DNA from: Fragilaria crotonensis
Taxonomy: Eukaryota > Bacillariophyta > Fragilariophyceae > Fragilariales > Fragilariaceae
DNA length: 64,000 nucleotides
Direction of reading: 5' to 3'
NCBI GenBank assembly: GCA_022925895.1
Contig: JAKSYS010000070.1
Location: 81,047-145,046, forward strand
A model generated the notes under the pieces. The model was given only the letters and a program-made list of their open reading frames with translations, did not search any database and was not told the origin of the DNA. Below, in pieces: positions 41,668-52,359 of this stretch (position 1 is its first letter; every line of letters begins with the position of its first letter). Made by a program: the position numbers and the translations under genes.

Positions 41668-44292
41668 TACGAATGTATCCGGAATTCATGCGTCAAGGCA
41701 TACCACTTAATAGGGCGTCGTACGTGTGGGCTTTCGTATGTTAAAACTCTACCAGAAGATAGCGTACACACAATAAATGTACGTCGAAGTATGATGTTAC
41801 GTAAATACATTGCGAAAAACCCTCCGAGTCCAAAAAACCTCCGAGTCCAAAAAACCTCCGAGTCCGAAGCAAACCTATCATGTGCCGAGCTCATTGTTGC
41901 TGGGAGCTCTCCTAACTAAATTCGAAGATTGGGATTGAGATTCCCACTCCTTTTGTCCCTCCTAAGCCTATTAATAATGTCAGTCACACTCGTCTGCGGT
42001 CCGTATACGTTGTAGATCATGTCAATTGCCCTATGGGAAGTGTGGCCCAAGCTCACGAGATCACGAACCACATCCCAGATAACCTTCCTTCTGGTGTACT
42101 TGTACTTGACCCGTCCTCGCTCAGTTTCGGAGAACAGCCTTGCAGGCTTTCTCCCCCCGACTCCGTGTAGATATTCAGTCCACAAGTCGTAAAGACTTTT
42201 GGATTCGGCATCAGGGTGGCAGGATTCGTCATGGCAAGGGCAGGTGCAAGCAAGGCTCGCTCACCAGCAGCAACGTCATCTGCAGCAGTTCCTTCCCATT
42301 TTCAGCTCCATCGTTAGCATTAGTTGTTGTTGCCGTTGTCAATACTGCTCGTCGCGGGATGGCTGTAGAGCCATTCTTCTCATATTCCCATTCACAATTT
42401 GAAACCCTGCTCCATAGCCTGCATTATTCCAGCAATCTGCCCGGTTCCACATTCTCACGCCTCAAACTCATAAAGCCACTCTGCAATTGCAGCATCCAGT
42501 TCTGAAGTTTATCGCCACTGATTTGGTTGTTCTCCAGAATTCGCATGTTCAGACGTCGCGCATTGAGTCCTTGCAGTGCTCCTCCATTGTCATCCACATT
42601 GTTGTTATTAGCACCAGCAGCGAAACCGTCAAGATCCGGCAGCCTTGGAATTTCATCAATAAACACAGTGCCTTGGTTTCCACTGACAATGATTGGCACC
42701 TTCGCAATTGGATTCTGTCCATCAAGAATAACGGTTCCCGTATCGGCCAAATCCGCTTTCACACGATCGCGATCCGTTGCAGAAATGAAATCGCATGCAA
42801 CACTTGAATAAACAAGCCAAAGCACAGCCTTACCAAGCACAATTGCTGCCGATTCGGGAAGTAGTTGACGATATTTGGAACCACTTTTGTAAGAACAAAT
42901 GTTTTCAACGTGTTGAGTCGCACAAAGAGTTGTCGATCACATAATAGCAAGCCCCACCCATACACAACTTTTCCGCCACTTTGCAATCTGGGTACGGCAA
43001 CTCAACATCATCATAGCAATCTGAAACGCGACCCTTTCCTTTCCAATGGCCTCTGGTGTCCTTGTCGCCTTTTGAGATGCCACAGCGCCGAACATGCGTC
43101 GATGCAAATTTCCGAATACTGTGACTTCCCAATAGACCTCCCGCTTTGGAACTCTTGCAACTTTAAGACCTTCTGACCGAAGATGTTTTGTGCTGTCTCC
43201 TTAGCTTTTGTCCACCACCAGGAATTGTGATGTCGTCCGAAAAAGCAAATACATACGGCGAAGCCATCGCGATGCACTTGCTCGCAAGTTAGTTTCCAAC
43301 CACAATCCCAAACTAATATACACACAAAAAACAGGGTTCATACTTCCGAGGACAATCTGCCATGGCGCATCGCATTCATCTTGCACATTCTTGCTCCAAT
43401 TCAGGCGTTTTCAACGCATTCTTGAAATTGTCATGCACTCGAATGTGGTCCATAATTACCTGTGTTGTGTCGTCAATTCTAGCAATCATGTGAAATTGAA
43501 AGTTCATAAGTGCTGGCATTCCATACTTCCAAATTGCTGAAGTGTGAGGACCACCAAATGTCTTGAATACCCTCATGAAGGCTGAAATTCGTTTTCAACC
43601 ATCGGTCGCCTTGTTTGAGATGCTGCACCTTGTTTTCTCGCGCTTCTTTACATACCACGAAGTCATTAACCTCTGCACACTTTGTTGATTGCCATCGTTG
43701 CTCCCAGTCGCCAACCATGTAGACGATCAGGCATATGAAAGGAAATTGCCTTTTTCCAGAATGCAATGGTGTTCGCACGTACTGCTGGTCGAATCATTGT
43801 GTCGGTGCAGGATCAGGGACACTGAATGTTCGCATATTCAGCCAACAACAATTCTTCCGGTGTTACTTGCCTTTTCTCTGCCTCAGTATAAACACGGTTA
43901 TACTCATATTGCTGTCCGTCAAGCGATGGACACTGGACATCAAGCTGTCCAATATCCGTTTGTAAACCTTCTGACCTCTCATTGCTATTTGTGCATATGT
44001 GGCACGGAACAAACAGATCAAACATCGAAGTACTCGAAAAATTCCAACAGTTCATGTTGTTCTTTGGTACACATCCTACAGATAGTACGAGTGATGCCAG
44101 TGCCAAATTGAAGCAAATCGATCGGAATATCCAATCCTGCATGCGCGTACGCTGCATTCTGGATATTATTCCAATCCTGATACAGGCTACACAAATCTAC
44201 GTTCCAGATATTATACAGTACTACAGTATTAATTTTCTCGCCTTCACGAGTATCCACGCGTGCATACCACTTGGGTGGTATTTTCCAGATAA
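41668..44292 (-). mobile_element. Crypton-like tyrosine-recombinase element, unit 1 of a tandem array
   Basis: First of four head-to-tail units. It starts at TACGAATGTATCCGGAATTC (41,668) and the same sequence restarts at 44,293, so the period is 2,625 bp. No inverted or long terminal repeats are seen, as in Cryptons. The recombinase gene reads on the minus strand, and about 250 bp with a triple 17-bp repeat lie beyond its stop. The left junction with single-copy DNA shares only TAC with the inter-unit junctions. Confidence 0.75.
41821..41868. repeat. Triple 17-bp direct repeat at the unit end
   Basis: CCTCCGAGTCCAAAAAA occurs three times in tandem (the last copy diverges after CCTCCGAGTCC). 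The same triple lies in units 2 (about 44,445-44,492), 3 (about 47,100-47,146) and 4 (about 49,731-49,778), always beyond the recombinase stop codon and near the unit boundary. It could be a recombinase-binding site or a termination signal. Confidence 0.85.
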
Positions 44293-44314
44293 TACGAATG
44301 TATCCGGAATTCAT
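41916..44314 (-). pseudogene. Tyrosine recombinase (Crypton-like), unit 1, frames interrupted
   Basis: Minus strand; the most upstream Met (44,314, MNSGYIRIIW) lies in unit 2, 22 nt across the junction, and reads without break to about 44,018, through LLQFGTGITRTICRM. The remainder is in pieces: the recombinase core, a coiled-coil stretch (LQSGFMSLRRENVE) and a C-terminal basic domain (KYTRRKVIWDVVRDLVSLGH to RLRRDKRSGNLNPNL) ending at TAG 41,916. The catalytic set is deduced from all units: Arg in IARIDDTTQ, His-x-x-Arg in GSHSIRKFASTH, and Tyr in VSDCYDDVELPYPD. It would cut and rejoin DNA at short sites. Several one-base indels relative to the sister units break the frame. Confidence 0.75.
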
Positions 44315-46947
44315 GCGTCAAGGCATACCACTTAATAGGGCGTCGTACGTGTGGGCTTTCGTATGTTAAAACTCTACCAGAAGATAGCGTACACACAATA
44401 AATGTACGTCGAAGTATGATGTTACGTAAATACATTGCGAAAAACCCTCTGAGTCCAAAAAACCTCCGAGTCCAAAAAACCTCCGAGTCCGAAGCAAACC
44501 TATCATGTGCCGAGCTCATTGTTGCTGGGAGCTCTCCTAACTAAATTCGAAGATTGGGATTGAGATTCCCACTCCTTTTGTCCCTCCTAAGCCTATTAAT
44601 AATGTCAGTCACACTCGTCTGCGGTCCGTATACGTTGTAGATCATGTCAATTGCCCTATGGGAAGTGTGGCCCAAGCTCACGAGATCACGAACCACATCC
44701 CAGATAACCTTCCTTCTGGTGTACTTGTACTTGACCCGTCCTCGCTCAGTTTCGGAGAACAGCCTTGCAGGCTTTCTCCCCCCGACTCCGTGTAGATATT
44801 CAGTCCACAAGTCGTAAAGACTTTTGGATTCGGCATCAGGGTGGCAGGATTCGTCATGGCAAGGGCAGGTGCAAGCAAGGCTCGTTCACCAGCAGCAACG
44901 TCATCTGCAGCAGTTCCTTCCCCATTTTCAGCTCCATCGTTAGCATTAGTTGTTGTTGCCGTTGTCAATACTGCTCGTCGTCGGGATGGCTGTAGAGCCA
45001 TTCTTCTCATATTCCCATTCACAATTTGAAAACCCCGCTCCATAGCCTGCATTATTCCAGCAATCTCGCTCCGAAGTTCCACATTCTCACGCCTCAAACT
45101 CATAAAGCCACTCTGCAATTGCAGCATCCAGTTCTGAAGTTTATCGCCACTGATTTGGTTGTTCTCCAGAATTCGCATGTTCAGACGTCGCGCATTGAGT
45201 CCTTGCAGTGCTCCTCCATTGTCATCCACATTGTTGTTATTAGCACCAGCAGCAAAACCGTCAGATCCGGCAGCCTTGGAATTTCATCAATAAACACAGT
45301 GCCTTGGTTTCCACTGACAATGATTGGCACCTTCGCAATGGATTCTGTCCATCAAGAATAACGGTTCCCGTATCGGCCAAATCCGCTTTCACACGATCGC
45401 GATCCGTTGCAGAAATGAAATCGCATGCAACACTTGAATAAACAAGCCAAAGCACAGCCTTACCAAGCACAATTGCTGCCGATTCGGGAAGTCGTTGACG
45501 TATATTTGGAACCACTTTTGTAAGAACAAATGTTTTCAACGTGTTAGAGTCGCACAAAGAGTTGTCGATCACATAATAGCAAGCCCCACCCATACACAAC
45601 TTTTCCGCCACTTTGCAATCTGGGTACGGCAACTCAACATCATCATAGCAATCTGAAACGCGACCCTTTCCTTTCCAATGGCCTCTGGTGTCCTTGTCGT
45701 CTTTTGAGATGCCACAGCGCCGAACATGCGTCGATGCAAATTTCCGAATACTGTGACTTCCCAATAGACCTCCCGTTTGGAACTCTTGCAACTTTAAGAC
45801 CTTCTGACCGAAGATGTTTTGTGCTGTCTCCTTAGCTTTTTGTCCACCACCAGGAATTGTGATGTCGTCCGAAAAAGCAAATACATACGGCGAAGCCATC
45901 GCCGATGCACTTGCTCGCAAGTTAGTTTCCAACCACAATCCCAAACTAATATACACACAAAAAAACAGGGTTCATACTTCCGAGGACAATCTGCCATGGC
46001 GCATCGCGTTCATCTTGCACATTCTTGCTCCAATTCAGGCGAGTTTTCAACGCATTCTCGAAATTGTCATGCACTCGAATGTGGTCCATAATTACCTGTG
46101 TTGTGTCGTCAATTCTAGCAATCATGTGAAATTGAAAGTTCATAAGTGCTGGCATTCCATACTTCCAAATCGCTGAACTGTGAGGACCACCAAATGTCTT
46201 GAATACCTCATGAAGGCGTCGAAATTCGTTTCAACCATCGGTCGTCTTGTTTGAGATGCTGCACCTTGTTTTCGCTTCCAGCTTCTTTACATACTTCACG
46301 AAGTCATTAACCTCTGCACACTTTGTTGGATTGCCATCGTTGCTCCCAGTACGCCAACCATGTAGACGATCAGGCATATGAAAGGAAATTGCCTTTTTCC
46401 AGAATGCAATGGTGTTCGCACGTACCAAGGGTTGAATCATTGTGTCGGGTGCAGGATCAGGGACACCGAATGTTCGCATATTCAGCCAACGCAACAATTC
46501 TTCCGGTGTTACTTGCCTTTTCTCTGCCTCAGTATAAACACGGTTATACTCATATTGCTGTCCGGGCCCCAAGCGATGGACACTGGACATCAAGCTGTCC
46601 AATATCCGTTTGTAAACCTTCTGACCTCTCATTGCTATTTGTGCATATGTGGCACGGAACAAACAGATCAAACATCGAAGTACTCCGAAAAATTCCAACA
46701 GTTCATGTTGTTCTTTTTTGGTACACATCCTACAGATAGTACGAGTGATGCCAGTGCCAAATTGAAGCAAATCGGGATCGGAATATCCAATCCTGCATGC
46801 GCGTACGTTGCATTCTGATATTATTCCAATCCTGATACAGGCTACACAAATCTACGTTCCAGATATTATACAGTACTACAGTATTAATTTTCTCGCCTTC
46901 ACGAGTATCCACGCGTGCATACCACTTGGGTGGTATTTTCCAGATAA
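44293..46947 (-). mobile_element. Crypton-like element, unit 2
   Basis: Same organisation as unit 1; period 2,655 bp to the next TACGAATG at 46,948. It differs from unit 1 by scattered one- or two-base indels and some substitutions. Confidence 0.75.
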
Positions 46948-46969
46948 TACGAATGTATCCGGAATTCAT
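44541..46969 (-). pseudogene. Tyrosine recombinase (Crypton-like), unit 2, frames interrupted
   Basis: The minus-strand gene begins at Met 46,969 inside unit 3 and ends at TAG 44,541. This copy shows the catalytic core best. The frame 45,956-45,261 contains YVFAFSDDITIPGGGQKA, the H-x-x-R box GSHSIRKFASTHVRRCG (about 45,768-45,722), WKGKGRVSDCYDDVEL with the Tyr nucleophile, and a Cys pair in EKLCMGGACYY. Upstream, 46,770-46,231 covers the N-terminal domain (EEQLLRWLN-type start VTPEELLRWLN; KKAISFHMPDRLHGW). Breaks at about 46,230, 45,340 and 45,270 separate the frames. The downstream frame 45,229-44,678 holds the coiled coil. Confidence 0.75.
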
Positions 46970-49577
46970 GCGTCAAGGCATACCACTTAATAGGGCGTCG
47001 TACGTGTGGGCTTTCGTATGTTAAAACTCTACCAGAAGATAGCGTACACACAATAAATGTACGTCGAAGTATGATGTTACGTAAATACATTGCGAAAAAC
47101 CCTCCGAGTCAAAAACCTCCGAGTCCAAAAAACCTCCGAGTCCGAAGCAAACCTATCATGTGCGAGCTCATTGTTGCTGGAGCTCTCCTAACTAAATTCG
47201 AAGATTGGGATTGAGATTCCCACTCCTTTGTCCCTCCTAAGCCTATTAATAATGTCAGTCACACTCGCCTGCGGTCCGTATACGTTGTAGATCATGTCAA
47301 TTGCCCTATGGGAAGTGTGGCCCAAGCTCGAGATCACGAACCACATCCCAGATAACCTTCCTTCTGGTGTACTTGTACTTGACCCGTCCTCGCCAGTTTC
47401 GAGAACAGCCTTGCAGGCTTTCTCCCCGACTCGTGTAGATATTCAGTCCACAAGTCGTAAAGACTTTTGGATTCGGCATCAGGGTGGCAGGATTCGTCAT
47501 GGCAAGGGCAGGTGCAAGCAAGGCTCGCTCACCAGCAACGTCATCAGTTCCTTCCCCATTTTCAGCTCCATCGTTAGCATTAGTTGTTGTTGCTGTTGTC
47601 AATACTGCTCGTCGTCGGGATGGCTGTAGAGCCATTCTTCTCATATTCCCATTCACAATTTGAAAACCCCGCTCCATAGCCTGCATTATTCCAGCAATCT
47701 CGCTCCGTTCCACATTCTCATGCCTCAAACTCATAAAGCCACTCTGCAATTGCAGCATCCAGTTCTGAAGTTTATCGCCACTGATTTGGTTGTTCTCCAG
47801 AATTCGCATGTTCAGACGTCGCGCATTGAGTCCTTGCAGTGCTCCTCCATTGTCATCCACATTGTTGTTATTAGCACCAGCAGCGAAACCGTCAAGATCC
47901 GGCAGCCTTGAATTTCATCAATAAACACAGTGCCTTGGTTTCCACTGACAATGATTGGCACCTTCGCAATTGGATTCTGTCCATCAAGAATAACGGTTCC
48001 CGTATCGGCCAAATCCGCTTTCACACGATCGCGATCCGTTGCAGAAATGAAATCGCATGCAACACTTGAATAAACAAGCCAAAGCACAGCCTTACCAAGC
48101 ACAATTGCTGCCGATTCGAAGTCGTTGACGTATATTTGGAACCACTTTGTAAGAACAAATGTTTTCAACGTGTTAGAGTCGCACAAAGAGTTGTCGATCA
48201 CATAATAGCAAGCCCCACCCATACACAACTTTTCCGCCACTTTGCAATCTGGGTACGGCAACTCAACATCATCATAGCAATCTGAAACGCGACCCTTTCC
48301 TTTCCAATGGCCTCTGGTGTCCTTGTCGTTTTTGAGATGCCACAGCGCCAACATGCGTCGATGCAAATTTCCGAATACTGTGACTTCCCAATAGACCTCC
48401 TGTTTGGAACTCTTGCAACTTTAAGACCTTCTGACCGAAGATGTTTTGTGCTGTCTCCTTAGCTTTTTGTCCACCACCAGGAATTGTGATGTCGTCCGAA
48501 AAAGCAAATACATACGGCAAAGCCATCGCCGATGCACTTGCTCGCAAGTTAGTTTCCAACCACAATCCCAAACTAATATACACACAAAAAAACAGGGTTC
48601 ATACTTCCGAGGACAATCTGCCATGGCGCATCGCGTTCATCTTGCACATTCTTGCTCCAATTCAGGCGAGTTTTCAACGCATTCTTGAAATTGTCATGCA
48701 CTCGAATGTGGTCCATAATTACCTGTGTTGTGTCGTCAATTCTAGCAATCATGTGAAATTGAAAGTTCATAAGTGCTGGCATTCCATACTTCCAAATTGC
48801 TGAAGTGTGAGGACCACCAAATGTCTTGAATACCTCATGAAGGCGTCGAAATTCGTTTTCAACCATCGGTCGTCTTGTTTGAGATGCTGCACCTTGTTTT
48901 CTCGCTTCCAGCTTCTTTACATACTTCACGAAGTCATTAACCTCTGCACACTTTGTTGGATTGCCATCGTTGCTCCCAGTACGCCAACCATGTAGACGAT
49001 CAGGCATATGAAAGGAAATTGCCTTTTTCCAGAATGCAATGGTGTTCGCACGTACCAAGGGTCGAATCATTGTGTCGGGTGCAGGATCAGGGACACCGAA
49101 TGTTTGCATATTCAGCCAACGCAACAATTCTTCCGGTGTTACTTGCCTTTTCTCTGCCTCAGTATAAACACGGTTATACTCATATTGCTGTCCGGGCCCC
49201 AAGCGATGGACACTGGACATCAAGCTGTCCAATATCCGTTTGTAAACCTTCTGACCTCTCATTGCTATTTGTGCATATGTGGCACGGAACAAACAGATCA
49301 AACATCGAAGTACTCCGAAAAATTCCAACAGTTCATGTTGTTCTTTTTTGGTACACATCCTACAGATAGTACGAGTGATGCCAGTGCCAAATTGAAGCAA
49401 ATCGGGATCGGAATATCCAATCCTGCATGCGCGTACGTTGCATTCTGATATTATTCCAATCCTGATACAGGCTACACAAATCTACGTTCCAGATATTATA
49501 CAGTACTACAGTATTAATTTTCTCGCCTTCACGAGTATCCACGCGTGCATACCACTTGGGTGGTATTTTCCAGATAA
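46948..49577 (-). mobile_element. Crypton-like element, unit 3
   Basis: Period 2,630 bp to TACGAATG at 49,578. It carries many small deletions relative to units 1 and 2 near 47,100-47,560 (for example CAAGCTCGAG for CAAGCTCACGAG). Confidence 0.75.
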
Positions 49578-49599
49578 TACGAATGTATCCGGAATTCAT
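47192..49599 (-). pseudogene. Tyrosine recombinase (Crypton-like), unit 3, frames interrupted
   Basis: Starts at Met 49,599 in unit 4 and stops at TAG 47,192. It contains the longest single recombinase frame of the array, 49,400-48,573 (275 aa). That frame spans the N-terminal domain, the MIARIDDTTQVIMDH box with the first catalytic Arg (about 48,750), and the LNWSKNVQDERDAPWQIVLG strand-turn that may hold the Lys. The H-x-x-R and Tyr boxes follow in frames 48,583-48,272 and 48,366-47,812. The C-terminal part is the most indel-ridden of the array. Confidence 0.75.
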
Positions 49600-49929
49600 G
49601 CGTCAAGGCATACCACTTAATAGGGCGTCGTACGTGTGGGCTTTCGTATGTTAAACTCAACCAGAAGATAGCGTACACACAATAAATGTACGTCGAAGTA
49701 TGATGTTACGTAAATACATTGCGAAAAACCCTCCGAGTCCAAAAAACCTCCGAGTCCAAAAAACCTCCGAGTCCGAAGCAAACCTATCATGTGCCGAGCT
49801 CATTGTTGCTGGGAGCTCTCCTAACTAAATTCGAAGATTGGGATTGAGATTCCCACTCCTTTTGTCCCTCCTAAGCCTATTAATAATGTCAGTCACACTC
49901 GTCTGCGGTCCGTATACGTTGTAGATCAT
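49578..49929 (-). mobile_element. Crypton-like element, unit 4, left part (split by the 11.8-kb transposon)
   Basis: The first 352 bp of unit 4, identical in layout to units 1-3 up to GTATACGTTGTAGATCAT. It encodes only the last 34 or so codons of the recombinase (stop TAG at 49,825). The unit resumes at 61,775 (ATGTCAATTGCCC). The intact sequence GATCATGTCAATT in units 1-3 is the empty site. Confidence 0.85.
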
Positions 49930-50310
49930 CATCTAAGGGTGCCAAAACCAAGTCGGCTCTTGGATATGAAAAACCAATTATCTTTGATATGAGAATTTTT
50001 TGTTCATAATTTTTACCTAAAATATAGGTAAAAACTTAGGACTAAAGAGCTTGTACATCATGTGTATGAAGCGGGTTTCCTCGTATTCCTGAACTCTGAA
50101 ATTTATGTTTCCTGAACTTTTTCATCTCTTGCATAGGAGCTCATACTTTGCATTCCTGAGCTCCAAAATTTCAATTCCTGAATTTCACTGACTCATTTTA
50201 CTAACACTCGGGTGGGATTCCTGAACTCTTGGACTCTAAATATATGAACTATACCACTTCTTCATTTGTGATCATGAATTTCAATTCCTGAATTAGATAT
50301 TCGAAAAGAA
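49930..50310. repeat. Left terminal and subterminal repeats of the transposon
   Basis: TIR at 49,930-49,948. TTCCTGAA/G occurs at 50,086, 50,109, 50,153, 50,175, 50,218 and 50,285, irregularly spaced. Such clusters near TIRs are typical transposase-binding sites in CACTA-like and related elements. Confidence 0.8.
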
Positions 50311-50489
50311 GAAGTTTGCTGTGTAGTGTGTATGAAGTAATCACCTCAGTAGTTCTGAGCTGACATTGTTCATATAATAGATGTTATTGTCGCTCATTTT
50401 AACTTTTGTTGGAGATTAGTTTTAATTGTGCCTATTCGTGTGGCTTTGATGAACCATTCTACTATTCATTACTAAGTGTCTGATCTATT

Positions 50490-52168
50490 CTAAACTGCCT
50501 CCACTTTCAATTCACTGTAGACAAGTTCAGGAGCAAGATGACTGGAGTAGTTATCATCCTCCTCATCAGAGTCCTCGTCAAATACATCAATGCACTTGTG
50601 TGGGCGTTTCTTACCCTTGTCATCAAATTGTTTCCTGACCCCGGCCAGACTCCTTTTCCTTCTGGACAGAAACATTTTAAGTAGTTCCTGGTTGAATGTT
50701 GGGGTGGTTGATTTCTTTCTATCATTCTTGATGGCCATGTATAATTCATCGTATTTCCTCATTCCCACCTGTGACCAACCACAGCCTCCCCCATTATCAT
50801 GAGCACCCTTGTTCCTGGAGAATGTGTAAAGTGGTGGCTGCCGAACATGGTATTGCAAAGATTGGTCAGAAGTTAGGATGTGGTTTTTTCATTTCATTTA
50901 GTATCATAGTGTAACTTACGGGTAGGTTGTTGTTGTCCTCATCAGTCCATGTACCAATTCGCTGTTTCCAACAAGTGATAACAAAACAAGTCAGTTTCTT
51001 GTTGTTTGTTCTGTGACAAACCATTCGGATAAACTTACCATTTTCTCTGTCTTAACTAATTCCGCGAACCACCTCTTCCCATAGTTGATCAGGCACAGCA
51101 AAATGAATGCTTCATCACTTATGGACAGGATTTTCTTGCTCCATACTTTTCTGTCAGTTGTTGCACAGTGGTTCTCCATGTTGATAGTGTTATTCCACTT
51201 GCTGCTGCCGACAATGCATGGGGCATAGGTGTCTATGATTTGGGCATAGTAGCAGATATTATCCCTCATCTTGAGGAGGTAACTGGTTTCTTCCTCGCTT
51301 CCACTGTATAGGCTGTGTTCATACGTTCCTAAATTGGAAGTGAATCCCTCTGGATGCAAGGTGTTTGATGTTGAATGCAAGTGAGTGTGAGTATGCTCGG
51401 GCTTTGGCAAAGTACACTCACTTCAATTCCTCACCTTTGAATTTCGTTTGCATGTTTTTTATTGCATTGTTCCGAAGATCAGTGTGTGTTTTTACAACTA
51501 TTCTCCGCATCCCAAGCCACCAGTTTTCGGTTCCTCGAATGTTTGTGTGCTTCATGATAAAGCCACAAAGTGTTTTCTCATCTTCACTGAAATGAGAATG
51601 ATAGTCTTTTTTGATAGAACTTCCAAATAGAGAACACGTGTTTTTTGATGCAAGTCTTGATCACACTGATTTGATTCTCTTCTGTATTTTCCGTCATGCT
51701 CATGTCCACTATGCTGCTTAGCCCTGGAACCGATGATGTTAGTTGGCTGTCACTTGATTTCCCGACTTTAATAGTTGAAGGTAGGGATGGTGGATTTCCG
51801 TATGCATGCTTCTGTCCTAGTTTTGCATCCATTTTCCGTGGCACTTCTTCCTCCTCCTCCTCCTCGTTGTCACTTTGAATCAGATCATTGGGATCTGTGG
51901 TCACTCGTTTCACGCCTCTTATGAAGTCTCTCCTTTGTTTCCTAGAGCTGGGCTTTAAGGCAGTCATGCCTGCTGCTGTTTGGTGTGCCATTGATGCCAT
52001 GGTTGTATTTGTGGTGCTTCCTTGTTGTGTGAAAAACTTTCCGATTGTGCGCCAAATTTTGAACACTGAAAATCCTGTTTGTGGGATAGTCTTTTTTGCC
52101 ACCATTTGAATTTCATACCAAGTACCGAGTTGGTATGTAGGTTCTACACATTCATGCAGGGTTTTCAA
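50490..52168 (-). CDS. Transposon gene A: accessory protein, multi-exon, unknown function
   Basis: Minus-strand coding blocks at 52,168-51,584, about 51,600-51,420, 51,410-50,991 and 50,858-50,490 read as one gene broken by probable introns. For example, an acceptor TTTCAG lies before GAAGATGAGAAAACAC near 51,592, and a donor AAAG-GTGAGG near 51,432. Exact splice sites are not all resolved, so the coordinates are an envelope. The first block is acidic (DNEEEEEEEVPRK). The third has EAFILLCLINYGKRWFAEL. The last has GWSQVGMRKYDELYMAIKND, then a basic and acidic tail. The RKYDELYxxIKxDR block looks like a helical DNA- or protein-binding module; I recall similar proteins beside transposons in other stramenopiles but cannot name a family. 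Confidence 0.5.
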
Positions 52169-52359
52169 ATTTTGAATTCATACCACACCCCCCTTCATTC
52201 TTTACATACACCAAAAATGTACCGAAAAGTAAATGTACAATTTGAATGCACGCTTTCCCGAACTTCTGTTTAGTGAATCTGTGTCCTGTCAATTTCAACA
52301 CCTCATTTTCACTTCACTCGTCCTCTTCAAAACCCTTTCTTCAAAACCTTCTCTTCAAA

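Noticed and set aside
45814-49448. Plus-strand frames of 120-146 codons repeated in each Crypton unit
   Set aside because: Their repetition only reflects the tandem array; they are antisense to the recombinase boxes and lack motifs.
41668-49577. LTR-retrotransposon interpretation of the repeated units
   Set aside because: The whole unit, not its ends, is repeated; there is no reverse transcriptase, and the protein carries tyrosine-recombinase boxes.
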